Shown here: positions 9,438 to 17,747 of the stretch, in pieces
Layout of the letters: every line of letters starts with the position of its first letter
Numbering within the stretch: the stretch's first letter is position 1
DNA from: Sunxiuqinia sp965230765
Lineage (GTDB): Bacteria; Bacteroidota; Bacteroidia; Bacteroidales; Prolixibacteraceae
Direction: 5' to 3'
Length of the DNA: 64,000 nucleotides
NCBI GenBank assembly: GCA_965230765.1
Contig: CBDDLR010000001.1
Coordinates: 2,356,001 to 2,420,000, forward strand
Translations under genes and position numbers: made by a program
The notes under the pieces: generated by a model
Told to the model about the DNA's origin: nothing
Seen by the model: only the letters and a program-made list of their open reading frames with translations
The model's database searches: none

Positions 9438-9731
9438 ATGACCGAGCAAGAACAAGTTTTACTGGATGAATTCAAGACCAAGTTCAGGCTGCTGATCCGA
9501 AAATATGATCGCTTAAAAGAAGAGAACAAGCAATTAGCAGATCAGCTGGCAAACGTAAACCGTGAGTTGGAAGAATTTCAGAAAGAAAACGATGAGCTCG
9601 TCAAAAAGTATGAGAATTTGAAGTTAGCAAAGGTAATTTCTGCTTCGCAGACGGAGCAACAATCTGCAAAGCAACGATTAAATAAATTAGTGCGGGAAAT
9701 TGATAAGTGTATTGCTCAGTTGAATGTGTAG
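9438..9731 (+). CDS. Small coiled-coil protein upstream of zapA (ZapB-like)
   Basis: A 97-residue, highly charged protein. Residues about 20-70 form a continuous coiled coil with heptad Leu (LKEENKQLADQLANVNREL and following). It has no signal peptide or membrane segment. It begins the group with zapA, whose start is 15 bp after its stop. Small coiled-coil proteins beside zapA are common in Bacteroidota and are thought to act in the Z-ring layer, by analogy with ZapB. That analogy rests on size, coil and position, not on recognisable sequence identity. The last 25 residues (SAKQRLNKLVREIDKCIAQL) may be a second short helix. Confidence 0.7.
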   Translation: MTEQEQVLLDEFKTKFRLLIRKYDRLKEENKQLADQLANVNRELEEFQKENDELVKKYENLKLAKVISASQTEQQSAKQRLNKLVREIDKCIAQLNV

Positions 9732-9746
9732 CGATACTTCAAGAAG

Positions 9747-10040
9747 ATGAATGAAAAGCTTTCAATAACAATAAAGATCGATGGTCGGGTTTATCCATTA
9801 AAAATTGATCGCGATCAGGAGGAGAAATACAGGAAAGCTGCTAAAATGTTAAATGAAATTATTCTTCAGTACAAAACAAAATATGCTAACCACGATTCCC
9901 AGGATTTTCTTGCCATGACTGCTTTCCAATTTGTATTGAAGAATTTGGACATGGAAGAGCGAGCAGATGATTCTCCATTTATTGAGGAAATAAGAAAGCT
10001 TAATGATCAACTGAGTGATTATTTGTTGTTGAACGAATAA
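9747..10040 (+). CDS. zapA: Cell-division protein ZapA
   Basis: A 97-residue protein starting with the ZapA-type strand pair (LSITIKIDGRVYPLKI) followed by an amphipathic helix (EEKYRKAAKMLNEIILQY) and a C-terminal coiled coil. ZapA binds and bundles FtsZ filaments at the division site. The length fits the family. It follows the ZapB-like gene by 15 bp and precedes rny by 43 bp, an arrangement I know from other Bacteroidota. The call depends on the overall pattern, because ZapA is poorly conserved. Confidence 0.85.
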   Translation: MNEKLSITIKIDGRVYPLKIDRDQEEKYRKAAKMLNEIILQYKTKYANHDSQDFLAMTAFQFVLKNLDMEERADDSPFIEEIRKLNDQLSDYLLLNE

Positions 10041-10083
10041 TAACCAAATATAGTCAAGCCCGTTATTGATCTGAAAATGACAG

Positions 10084-11676
10084 ATGATTAGCACGGCTTT
10101 TAATTTTTTTAATACCTATGATATGGAAATATTGATATACGCAGTTTCTGGCTTTTTGGGCGGGGGTGTGCTTTCCTATTTTTTATGGGACAAAGCCATT
10201 CAATCCAAGAAGAAGAAAATAATCCGGGAAGCAGAAACTGAGGGGGAAGTAATAAAAAAAGACAAGATGCTGCAAGCGAAGGAGAAATTCCTTCAGCTGC
10301 GTACTGAGCACGAAAAGTACATTAACGACAAAAACAGCAAAATCGGTGTACTTGAGAATAAGCTTAAACAAAAGGAATCGGCCTTTTTGCAACGAAAAGA
10401 TGACCTTCAGCGTCAGGTTAAAGAATTTGAATCGACAAGAAAGGAAGTTGACGTAATCCGTGAAAACCTAAACAACCAGATTCAAGTTGTCCAGCATAAA
10501 GAAGAGGAACTTGAAAAAGCCCACAAGCAGCAGGTTGAGCAATTGGAAGCTATTTCCGGATTATCGGCAGATGAAGCAAAGGCTCAATTGGTCGAATCGT
10601 TAAAAGGCGAAGCCAAAACCGATGCCATGTCTTACATTAATGAGATTATGGAAGAGGCCAAACTAACTGCAAACAAGGAAGCGAAAAAGGTAGTTGTAAA
10701 AACCATTCAGCGTGTTGCAACTGAAACAGCAATTGAAAATGCAGTTACCATTTTCCACATTGAAAGTGATGAAATAAAGGGCCGTATTATCGGTCGCGAA
10801 GGACGAAACATCCGTGCGCTGGAAGCGGCTACTGGTGTTGAAATTATTGTTGACGACACGCCGGAAGCAATTGTATTATCCGGCTTCGATCCTGTTCGCC
10901 GTGAAATTGCAAGGCTGGCACTTCACCAACTGGTAACCGATGGACGTATCCATCCTGCTCGTATTGAGGAAGTGGTTGGCAAAGTAAGGAAGCAAATTGA
11001 GGAAGAGATCATTGAAACCGGGAAACGTACTACAATCGATTTGGGTATTCATGGTTTACACCCTGAATTGATCCGATTAATTGGTAAAATGAAGTACCGT
11101 TCATCATACGGACAAAACCTGCTTCAGCACTCCCGCGAGGTAGCCAACCTGTGTGCCATCATGGCATCGGAGTTAGGACTGAACCCAAAACGAGCCAAAC
11201 GTGCCGGACTGCTTCATGATATTGGTAAAGTGCCGGATGATGAGCCGGAATTGCCACACGCAGTATTGGGTATGAAGTTGGCTGAGAAGTTTAAGGAAAA
11301 GCCAGATATTGCCAACGCAATTGGTGCTCACCACGATGAAGTAGAAATGGAAACATTGCTTGCGCCTATTGTTCAGGTTTGCGATGCTATTTCTGGTGCT
11401 CGCCCAGGTGCTCGCCGCGAAGTAGTTGAATCATACATCAAGCGTTTGAAGTCGCTTGAAGATTTGGCACTTTCTTACCCTGGCGTTCTTAAGACATACG
11501 CTATTCAGGCCGGACGCGAATTGAGAGTGATTGTTGGAAGTGATAAAGTTTCAGACAAAGAATCCGAACAGCTTTCATTCGATATCGCAAAGCACATTCA
11601 GGATGAAATGACATATCCTGGTCAGATCAAAATTACGGTAATCCGTGAAATAAGGTCTGTTAACTACGCGAAATAA
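10084..11676 (+). CDS. rny: Ribonuclease Y
   Basis: RNase Y is a membrane-anchored endonuclease that starts mRNA decay. The 530-residue frame has a membrane helix at about 15-34 (EILIYAVSGFLGGGVLSYFL), a long coiled coil to about residue 170, a KH domain with GRIIGREGRN near 232-241, and an HD domain with LLHDIGK near 375-381. The gene could also start at the internal ATG at 10123 (MEILIYAV), which puts the membrane helix at the very N-terminus as in most homologues; I regard both starts as possible. It ends the ZapB-like/zapA group and is followed by a strong terminator. Domain order and length are normal. Confidence 0.95.
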   Translation: MISTAFNFFNTYDMEILIYAVSGFLGGGVLSYFLWDKAIQSKKKKIIREAETEGEVIKKDKMLQAKEKFLQLRTEHEKYINDKNSKIGVLENKLKQKESAFLQRKDDLQRQVKEFESTRKEVDVIRENLNNQIQVVQHKEEELEKAHKQQVEQLEAISGLSADEAKAQLVESLKGEAKTDAMSYINEIMEEAKLTANKEAKKVVVKTIQRVATETAIENAVTIFHIESDEIKGRIIGREGRNIRALEAATGVEIIVDDTPEAIVLSGFDPVRREIARLALHQLVTDGRIHPARIEEVVGKVRKQIEEEIIETGKRTTIDLGIHGLHPELIRLIGKMKYRSSYGQNLLQHSREVANLCAIMASELGLNPKRAKRAGLLHDIGKVPDDEPELPHAVLGMKLAEKFKEKPDIANAIGAHHDEVEMETLLAPIVQVCDAISGARPGARREVVESYIKRLKSLEDLALSYPGVLKTYAIQAGRELRVIVGSDKVSDKESEQLSFDIAKHIQDEMTYPGQIKITVIREIRSVNYAK

Positions 11677-11700
11677 GAGATAACAACTTTTCTATAACAT

Positions 11701-11733
11701 AAGCTTCCTTCAAACCTGAGGGAAGCTTTTTTT
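11701..11733 (+). terminator. Rho-independent terminator after rny
   Basis: A 12-bp stem (11701-11712 and 11717-11728, one G-U pair) with an AACC loop is followed by seven T. It begins 24 bp after the rny stop. Confidence 0.9.
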
Positions 11734-11923
11734 GTTTTTCGAATAAATTGTTTAATAAAACTGTAATGCGTTGTAATTAGCCATTACTTATTCTGAAATT
11801 TTTAATAGTTGGTTTAAGTTTAAATAATTTACACCTGTCAGAAATCATAAAATGGGCAATCTCCGAAGGTGTAAAATTGTTATATTTGAAACTAGTTTTA
11901 AGAAGATATAAATTAATTGTTAT

Positions 11924-13129
11924 ATGAGAAGATTTAATGTGTTGTTTCTTATGATTTGCTTTGTTTTTTCGGCAATAACCGCCGTTGCTGAAAATGATGA
12001 GAAACAAGAAGACGGTTATCAATTTACTGATGTAAAAGTTTTATCAAATACTTCTGTTAAGGATCAAAATCGTTCTGGTACTTGCTGGTCATTTTCTGGT
12101 CTTGGTTTTTTAGAAGCTGAGATGCTTCGCCTTGGTAAGCCAGAAGTTGATCTTTCAGAAATGTTTATTGTATGGCATACATACGATTCAAAAGCAGTTA
12201 AGCATGTGCGTTTGCACGGTAACTTAAATTTTGCTGCTGGCGGTGCATTTCACGATGTAACTTACATGGTGAAAAAATACGGTATTGTTCCTGAAACAGT
12301 TTACAATGGACTGAACTACGGAGAAGAAAAGCATGTGCATGGTGAGATGGACCGTGTTTTAAAGGACCAGGTTGATGCCGTGATTTTGAACAAAAACAAA
12401 AAACTATCTACGGCGTGGCGCGATGCAATTCGTAGCACATTGAATACCTACTTGGGCGAAATCCCTGAAAACTTTGAATACGAAGGGGAAGAATACACTC
12501 CAAAAAGTTTTGCCTCTGACGTTGTTGGCCTGAATATGGACGATTATGTTGAAATTAGTTCATATACCCACCATCCTTTTTATAGCACATTTATTATTGA
12601 AGTTCCTGATAATTGGATGTGGAATGAAGTATACAATGTGCCAATTGATGAGATGGAGCAAATTATTGACTTCTCACTGGAGAATAACATCACGGTAGCC
12701 TGGGCATCGGATGTTAGTGAAAAAGGATTCAATACATCAAAGAAAGGTGTAGCAGTTATTCCTGAAATTAGTGTTGAGAATATGGACAACGCTGAGATTG
12801 CTAAGTGGGAAGACATGTCGGATAAAGAGAAGGAAGAAAAGATTTACAAATTATCCAAGCCTGGTAAAGAAAAGGAAATTACACAGGAAATGCGCCAGCT
12901 TGCTTTTGACAACTACCAAACAACCGACGATCATGGTATGTTAATCGTTGGTACTGCTAAAGACCAAAATGGAACACCTTACTACAAGGTGAAAAACTCA
13001 TGGGGAGAGTACAATGACTATGATGGCTATTTTTATGCATCAAAGCCTTATGTGCGATACAAAACCATGAGCATTATGGTACACAAAGACGGGATTCCGA
13101 AGAATATTCGAAAGAAACTCAACTTATAA
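11924..13129 (+). CDS. Secreted C1-family cysteine peptidase (PepC/bleomycin-hydrolase type)
   Basis: A 401-residue papain-fold aminopeptidase of the bleomycin hydrolase family. Catalytic residues are all present: Cys54 in GTCWSFS, His in DDHGM near residue 336, and Asn in KNSWGEY near 358. A signal peptide (residues 1-22, ending TAVA) sends it to the periplasm; classical PepC is cytoplasmic, but secreted versions are common in Bacteroidota. The long insertion between Cys and His, about 280 residues, is normal for this family. It is monocistronic, with a strong terminator at 13135. The role is probably in peptide use or envelope protein turnover. Confidence 0.92.
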   Translation: MRRFNVLFLMICFVFSAITAVAENDEKQEDGYQFTDVKVLSNTSVKDQNRSGTCWSFSGLGFLEAEMLRLGKPEVDLSEMFIVWHTYDSKAVKHVRLHGNLNFAAGGAFHDVTYMVKKYGIVPETVYNGLNYGEEKHVHGEMDRVLKDQVDAVILNKNKKLSTAWRDAIRSTLNTYLGEIPENFEYEGEEYTPKSFASDVVGLNMDDYVEISSYTHHPFYSTFIIEVPDNWMWNEVYNVPIDEMEQIIDFSLENNITVAWASDVSEKGFNTSKKGVAVIPEISVENMDNAEIAKWEDMSDKEKEEKIYKLSKPGKEKEITQEMRQLAFDNYQTTDDHGMLIVGTAKDQNGTPYYKVKNSWGEYNDYDGYFYASKPYVRYKTMSIMVHKDGIPKNIRKKLNL

Positions 13130-13134
13130 AAATG

Positions 13135-13161
13135 AAAAGCTCCCAATCGGGAGCTTTTTTT
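13135..13161 (+). terminator. Terminator after the C1 peptidase gene
   Basis: AAAAGCTCCC-AATC-GGGAGCTTTT hairpin (10-bp stem) running into a T tract. It starts 5 bp after the stop codon and may also serve the convergent TPR gene ending at 13179. Confidence 0.9.
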
Positions 13162-13178
13162 ATGTCTCAGGTTTTCAC

Positions 13179-14597
13179 CTAGAGTTTGGTTGATTGGTAT
13201 TTTTTAATCAGTTTCTTGATTGACTCATTCTGGTTGGCCTCGGGGTAGTAATTGAATAGATCGGAATGACTATTATAATCTACCTTCAGGGCTTTTTCAA
13301 AATAACCTGTAGCTGAAATCTCATCCTGGTTTTTCAGCAAGTAGGCTGCCAGCCTGTAGGTTATAGCCGAATCATCCGAAATGTACTTGTAAGCTTGTTT
13401 TAGTATCTCGATAGCCTTGCCCAGGTTGCCCTGATCGTATTTCATTTCGGCGTAAGATACCCAGCTTTCAGCGTTTTTAGGATCAAGCATGGTTGACATC
13501 TCAAAGGCTGATTCAGCTTGCTCAAACTGCTTCAGGTCTTCATTGATCTTTCCATAAATCAACCAGAAGTCAGCGTTTTCTTCATCCAGTTTGATCGCCT
13601 TTTTCAGCATTGTTTGGCTTTCATCAAGCTGGCCTTCCATCCACATCACCAGTCCACACCCGTACCAGGCATTCGGATTGTTTTTATTTAAACGAATAGC
13701 TTTTTGGTAGCTAACCAAAGCTTCATTATTGCGGCTAAGGTTCATGTAACATTCGCCAAGGTAACAAAGCGCATCGTCATTGTCCTTGTCAACCTCCAGG
13801 TATTCCTGGTAGCTTTTTATGGCTTCTTCGTATTGTTCGTCATTCGATAAGGCATTGGCCTTGTTAAAGATAGATTGTTCAAATTCATCGTTCAATGCAA
13901 TCGCATAGTCATATGCTTCAACAGCCTTTTTATAATTTCCTATACGGTTGTAGGTGATCCCCAGGTTGTACCAGACAGACGCATTAAACGGATCAATATC
14001 CAGGTACTTGTCGTAGTGCTTAATCGCACTTTCCGATTGAAGATCCTTGTCCAGATAGTATCCCAGCTCATATAAAACCAATTCGTTTTTCGGATTGAGC
14101 TCGTGTGCCCGTTTTAAAAACTCGATGGCTTTTTCTACCAAGCCGGCCTGGCCAATCGTGATGCCAATATTGTAAAGCAATTCGTCTTGCTCGTCGTAGT
14201 TGTAAAAAATGGATTGTTCGTAAGCCTTAATGGCTTCGTCTGTTTTGTCGAGGAGGATTAATGCTGAACCTTTAATGAGGTAAACATCCGAGTTGGTATC
14301 TTCAATTTTTTCAACAAGCTCAACAATCTCCAACGCTTCTTCAACCTTGCCATCAACCAGGAGGATCTGGGCATTCTTAATTTTAAGTGAAATCGCCGAC
14401 TGGTGCATTTCAAGTCCAAAATTTACAGCTTCCTGCGCCAGCGAAATCTTCCCTTCATCCAGGTAATGATCCACAATTCCTTCTATTTCGAACACATCGA
14501 AATACTGAAATTGCTCATTATTCATCATTTTGTTGAACCTGCTTACTGCCTGGTTAATCTCGTCTTCTTCGTAAAAGTCCCTTGCGTCCTCGTTCAT
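13179..14597 (-). CDS. Cytoplasmic tetratricopeptide-repeat protein
   Basis: A 472-residue acidic protein of about a dozen 34-residue TPR units (for example AWYGCGLVMWMEGQLDESQ and SVWYNLGITYNRIGNYKKA). No signal peptide or membrane segment is seen, so it should be a cytoplasmic adaptor. It has a -7 box 20 bp upstream of the ATG and appears to be transcribed on its own, although DUF4301 ends 46 bp upstream on the same strand. The fold is certain; partner and process are unknown. Confidence 0.85.
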   Translation of the reverse strand: MNEDARDFYEEDEINQAVSRFNKMMNNEQFQYFDVFEIEGIVDHYLDEGKISLAQEAVNFGLEMHQSAISLKIKNAQILLVDGKVEEALEIVELVEKIEDTNSDVYLIKGSALILLDKTDEAIKAYEQSIFYNYDEQDELLYNIGITIGQAGLVEKAIEFLKRAHELNPKNELVLYELGYYLDKDLQSESAIKHYDKYLDIDPFNASVWYNLGITYNRIGNYKKAVEAYDYAIALNDEFEQSIFNKANALSNDEQYEEAIKSYQEYLEVDKDNDDALCYLGECYMNLSRNNEALVSYQKAIRLNKNNPNAWYGCGLVMWMEGQLDESQTMLKKAIKLDEENADFWLIYGKINEDLKQFEQAESAFEMSTMLDPKNAESWVSYAEMKYDQGNLGKAIEILKQAYKYISDDSAITYRLAAYLLKNQDEISATGYFEKALKVDYNSHSDLFNYYPEANQNESIKKLIKKYQSTKL

Positions 14598-14616
14598 ATA
14601 CGTTCAATTGCGACTG

Positions 14617-14624
14617 CAAATTTA
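14617..14624 (-). promoter_or_regulatory. -7 box for the TPR gene
   Basis: Minus-strand TAAATTTG fits TAnnTTTG; the transcript would start near 14611, about 14 nt before the ATG at 14597. Confidence 0.5.
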
Positions 14625-14643
14625 AAAATACTTTTTAAATCAT

Positions 14644-16176
14644 TTATTCCGGTTGGTGCTCTTTGCGTAAAAGATCATTTACTGTTTTTACCGGATTAAA
14701 TGTGATGATTGGTACTTCAACAAATAGGGTGTTCCAATCTGCCATTGCACCATTCCACAAGCCAGGTAATTCCTGTGCTTTCAGTTCTTTGCCATCTTTC
14801 GATTTGTATGAAATGAACCCAGTTTTCGGGTCTCTGTATTTGATTAAATCGTATTTTTCACCTTTGTAATTTTTTACCGCACAAATCAGGTCAACCGGGT
14901 TAAAGTGTGTTGCCCCGTTCACCAATTCCTTTTGTTGAGTATTGCTCATGTCAATTTGTGAGCTTTCAACTACCTGCAACGAAACCGATCCATCGCTGTT
15001 TTTCGACCAGAACGGGCCACCACCAGGTTCGCCTTCATTTTTTACCATGCCGCACACACGTATTGGGCGGTTGAACTTGGCTTTCAGGTAATGATATAAT
15101 TCTTCTTTTTCGGTGTAATATTGATCGTGAGGTGGTTTCGTGTTCAAAATATTTTCAAGGAAGTTTGCAGCTTCAGCAAAAAACGCACTGTCCAATGCAC
15201 TGTAATGTCTTGAGTCCAACACCTGTTGATATTCGAAAATCTTTTGCTGGTAGTCGAGCAATAAACCGGCCAATGCCTTTTTGTAGTTCACGGTTTCCTC
15301 TTTCAGGTAATCCGGCACCACGTTGTCGATATTTTTTATGAAGATGATGTCGGCATCCTGATCATTCAGGTTTTCAAGTAACGCACCATGTCCGCCCGGC
15401 CTAAACAAAAGACTGTCATCGTTATTCCGGAATGGTTCGTTTTTCATGTCTGATGCAATGGTGTCGGTAGATGGTTTTTGCTGACTAAAACCGATGTCGT
15501 AACTCACGCCAAAATCAGATTCATAAGTTGCTTTTATTTCACCCAGGTGCTTTTCGAATAATGGTTGATGTTCGGGTGAAACGGTGTAATGAATTTTTAC
15601 GTTTGAATCTTTATCTGCAGCATATTTTGCGCCTTCAACGCAATGCTCTTCAAAAGACGTACGGGAGCTGTCGCCATATTGGTGGAACAGCAACAATCCT
15701 TTCGGAAGACTTCCGTAGTTAAGCCCTTGTTCGGTTAATACCAGGTTGAGTATTTCCAGCAAACCAGCTTCTTCGCTTGGTTTTCCCAGTAAGTTTTCCA
15801 ATTCTGCTTTAAACGCATAATTATTCAATTCAGCCCTGAATTGTTTTATTGCTTTGTCCTCCAATACTTCTGCTTCCGGTTTTCCGGCTTCCAGTTGTTC
15901 TTTGGCTGAAAACAATGATTTAAACATGCGGCTAGCTGCACCCGAGGCAGGTACAAACTTTAACAAGGTGTTTCCGTTTTCACGGGCTTCTTCAAAAACA
16001 CCAATGTATTTTTTAACTGCATCCTCGTCAAGTTTGATTATCCCTTTTCCAATGGTGGCAGCTTGAATAATTTCCATAAAAGGAAATCCTTCTTTAAAGT
16101 TATTCATTTGTTCCTCAACGGTAACCGGATCACTTCCACGTGATTTAATGAAGTCAAAGTCTTTTGGAGTAAACAT
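14644..16176 (-). CDS. DUF4301 family protein
   Basis: A 510-residue protein that I recognise as the DUF4301 family, found mostly in Bacteroidota. FVPASGAASRMFK near residues 74-86 resembles the Gly-rich nucleotide loop of sugar nucleotidyltransferases, and RPGGHGALLENLND further in looks like a substrate loop of the same superfamily. A nucleotidyltransferase-like activity is inference from these motifs. It is cytoplasmic, with no signal peptide. It is divergent from the radical SAM gene. The region upstream carries a weak promoter (TAACTTTA, one mismatch to TAnnTTTG). Confidence 0.8.
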   Translation of the reverse strand: MFTPKDFDFIKSRGSDPVTVEEQMNNFKEGFPFMEIIQAATIGKGIIKLDEDAVKKYIGVFEEARENGNTLLKFVPASGAASRMFKSLFSAKEQLEAGKPEAEVLEDKAIKQFRAELNNYAFKAELENLLGKPSEEAGLLEILNLVLTEQGLNYGSLPKGLLLFHQYGDSSRTSFEEHCVEGAKYAADKDSNVKIHYTVSPEHQPLFEKHLGEIKATYESDFGVSYDIGFSQQKPSTDTIASDMKNEPFRNNDDSLLFRPGGHGALLENLNDQDADIIFIKNIDNVVPDYLKEETVNYKKALAGLLLDYQQKIFEYQQVLDSRHYSALDSAFFAEAANFLENILNTKPPHDQYYTEKEELYHYLKAKFNRPIRVCGMVKNEGEPGGGPFWSKNSDGSVSLQVVESSQIDMSNTQQKELVNGATHFNPVDLICAVKNYKGEKYDLIKYRDPKTGFISYKSKDGKELKAQELPGLWNGAMADWNTLFVEVPIITFNPVKTVNDLLRKEHQPE

Positions 16177-16317
16177 GGGCCAGGTTTTTTAGTGTTTGTA
16201 TAAAGTTAGAAAAATACGAAGCAAAAATGGAAGGGGAAAAACCGCTGAAAGCCTTAAAGTTTTCAACAATTGTTAACAATCTCATCGTGTTTTTTTATCT
16301 GCAGAAAGCTAAAAGAT

Positions 16318-16325
16318 TAATTTTG
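16318..16325 (+). promoter_or_regulatory. -7 box for the radical SAM gene
   Basis: TAATTTTG matches TAnnTTTG. A start near 16331 makes the ATG at 16344 the first usable start and excludes the in-frame ATG at 16227. Confidence 0.55.
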
Positions 16326-16343
16326 TGGATCATATCAGAAAAA

Positions 16344-17300
16344 ATGGAAGACCTGATTTTCCCCTGGGGACATAACAGACGCTACAACGATTTTCCAACT
16401 TATTTCAGGAATAAGTTTCAGCAACGGGTGCAGAAGGTATCGGTTGATGCCGGGTTTACCTGTCCAAACCGTGACGGGACAAAGGCGTTTAGCGGATGTT
16501 CGTATTGCAACAATACTACTTTTAAACCAGATTATTGCCAACTTGAAAAAAGCATTATCGAACAGGTAGAACAGGGCGTGGCATTTTTTGAAAAGAAGCA
16601 TGCTGACATGAAGTTCATCGCCTATTTTCAGGCTTATTCCAATACCTATGCGCCACTTGAAATTTTAAAAGAACGGTACGAGGAAGCCCTTGCACACGAA
16701 AAAGTGATTGGACTAGTAATTGGTACGCGCCCCGACTGTTTGACCAATGAAGTACTCGATTACCTGGAAGAATTGTCGAAGCAGGTTTATGTGATGGTCG
16801 AATTTGGGGTGGAATCAGTGAAAGATTCTACGCTAAAACGGATTAACCGCGGACATGCTTTTCGTGATTCGGTTTGGGCCATTGAAGAAACATCCAAACG
16901 TGGAATTCATAATTGTGCACACCTGATCCTTGGTTTACCTAGTGAAGATCGGAACGACTTTTTAATCCAGGCACGAGAGATTTCCAAGCTTCCGCTAGAG
17001 AACCTGAAACTTCATCAGCTGCAAATTCACAAAAACACCAAAATGGAGGCTGAGTACAAAACCACACCCGATGATTTCCATTTATTTACTGCAGAGGAGT
17101 ATCTGGAACTTGTTGTGGATTACCTGGAGGTTTTAAACCCCGCAATAATTATTGAACGCTTTGTTAGCCAGGCACCCAAAGACATGCTTATAGCTCCTAA
17201 ATGGGGACTAAAGAATTTTGAGTTTGTTGCCAAACTGGAAAAACTACTCGAACAACGAAATACATGGCAAGGAAAGCTTTTCGAAGGATTGAAAGGGTGA
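16344..17300 (+). CDS. TIGR01212-family radical SAM protein
   Basis: A 318-residue radical SAM enzyme. The cluster cysteines Cys40, Cys52 and Cys55 lie in FTCPNRDG and GCSYCNN, a spacing with a long first gap that is characteristic of the TIGR01212 (YhcC-like) family. LGLPSEDR downstream is the usual conserved turn. Substrate and reaction are not established for the family. The frame is open to an ATG at 16227, but the promoter box at 16318 lies inside that extension and the extra 39 residues do not look like family sequence, so the start at 16344 is used. It ends just before a large non-coding repeat. Confidence 0.9.
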   Translation: MEDLIFPWGHNRRYNDFPTYFRNKFQQRVQKVSVDAGFTCPNRDGTKAFSGCSYCNNTTFKPDYCQLEKSIIEQVEQGVAFFEKKHADMKFIAYFQAYSNTYAPLEILKERYEEALAHEKVIGLVIGTRPDCLTNEVLDYLEELSKQVYVMVEFGVESVKDSTLKRINRGHAFRDSVWAIEETSKRGIHNCAHLILGLPSEDRNDFLIQAREISKLPLENLKLHQLQIHKNTKMEAEYKTTPDDFHLFTAEEYLELVVDYLEVLNPAIIIERFVSQAPKDMLIAPKWGLKNFEFVAKLEKLLEQRNTWQGKLFEGLKG

Positions 17301-17347
17301 AGGATTGAATAACAGAATTATTGAATGGGTATAGCTGGTCGGGGTAC

Positions 17348-17558
17348 TAAAACCATTAAGTAATATTGTCTTTCTGATGGAGCGAAGCGGAAGTCCGGAA
17401 TCTGTTTCGAGTTGGTCATTAGTGATTAGAAAATCGATTGTTGTCTGTTGTTGGATTTTTGTGCCTGGATCGCATCATGCTTCCTGGTTCTTGACTCTTG
17501 ATTCTTTGCTCTCTATTTGTTAACTTACACCACGCAAAATCGAACAAATGCCCCAAAA
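17348..17558. repeat. Long non-coding direct repeat, copy A
   Basis: About 211 bp that recur, with roughly nine in ten bases matching by eye, at 25798-26002 in the same orientation. Shared blocks include AAAACCATTAAGTAATAT, TTGGTCATTAGTGATTAGAA, TGGATCGCATCATGCTTC, and AAAATCGAACAAATGCCCC at the end. Copy B lacks about 8 bp near 17483. No open frame is conserved. The 189 bp that follow, up to the next gene, are AT-rich with no feature I can name. Confidence 0.9.
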
Positions 17559-17747
17559 GCAAAAAATAACCTGTTACTTAATATATGCAGTTGTATGCCT
17601 AAAATGGTCGTGTAATAAAGCTTTTATAGAATCTAAAAGAGAAATGATGTTAAGGTGTTGATACATAGTAGTTAAGGCTAATTTTTAAAAAGAATAATGC
17701 GTGCCAATTAATAAAAATAATGACTAAATTTCAAAAATAAACACCCT

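Noticed and set aside
10041..10083. 6S RNA gene downstream of zapA
   Set aside because: The gap before rny is only 43 bp, too short for 6S RNA.
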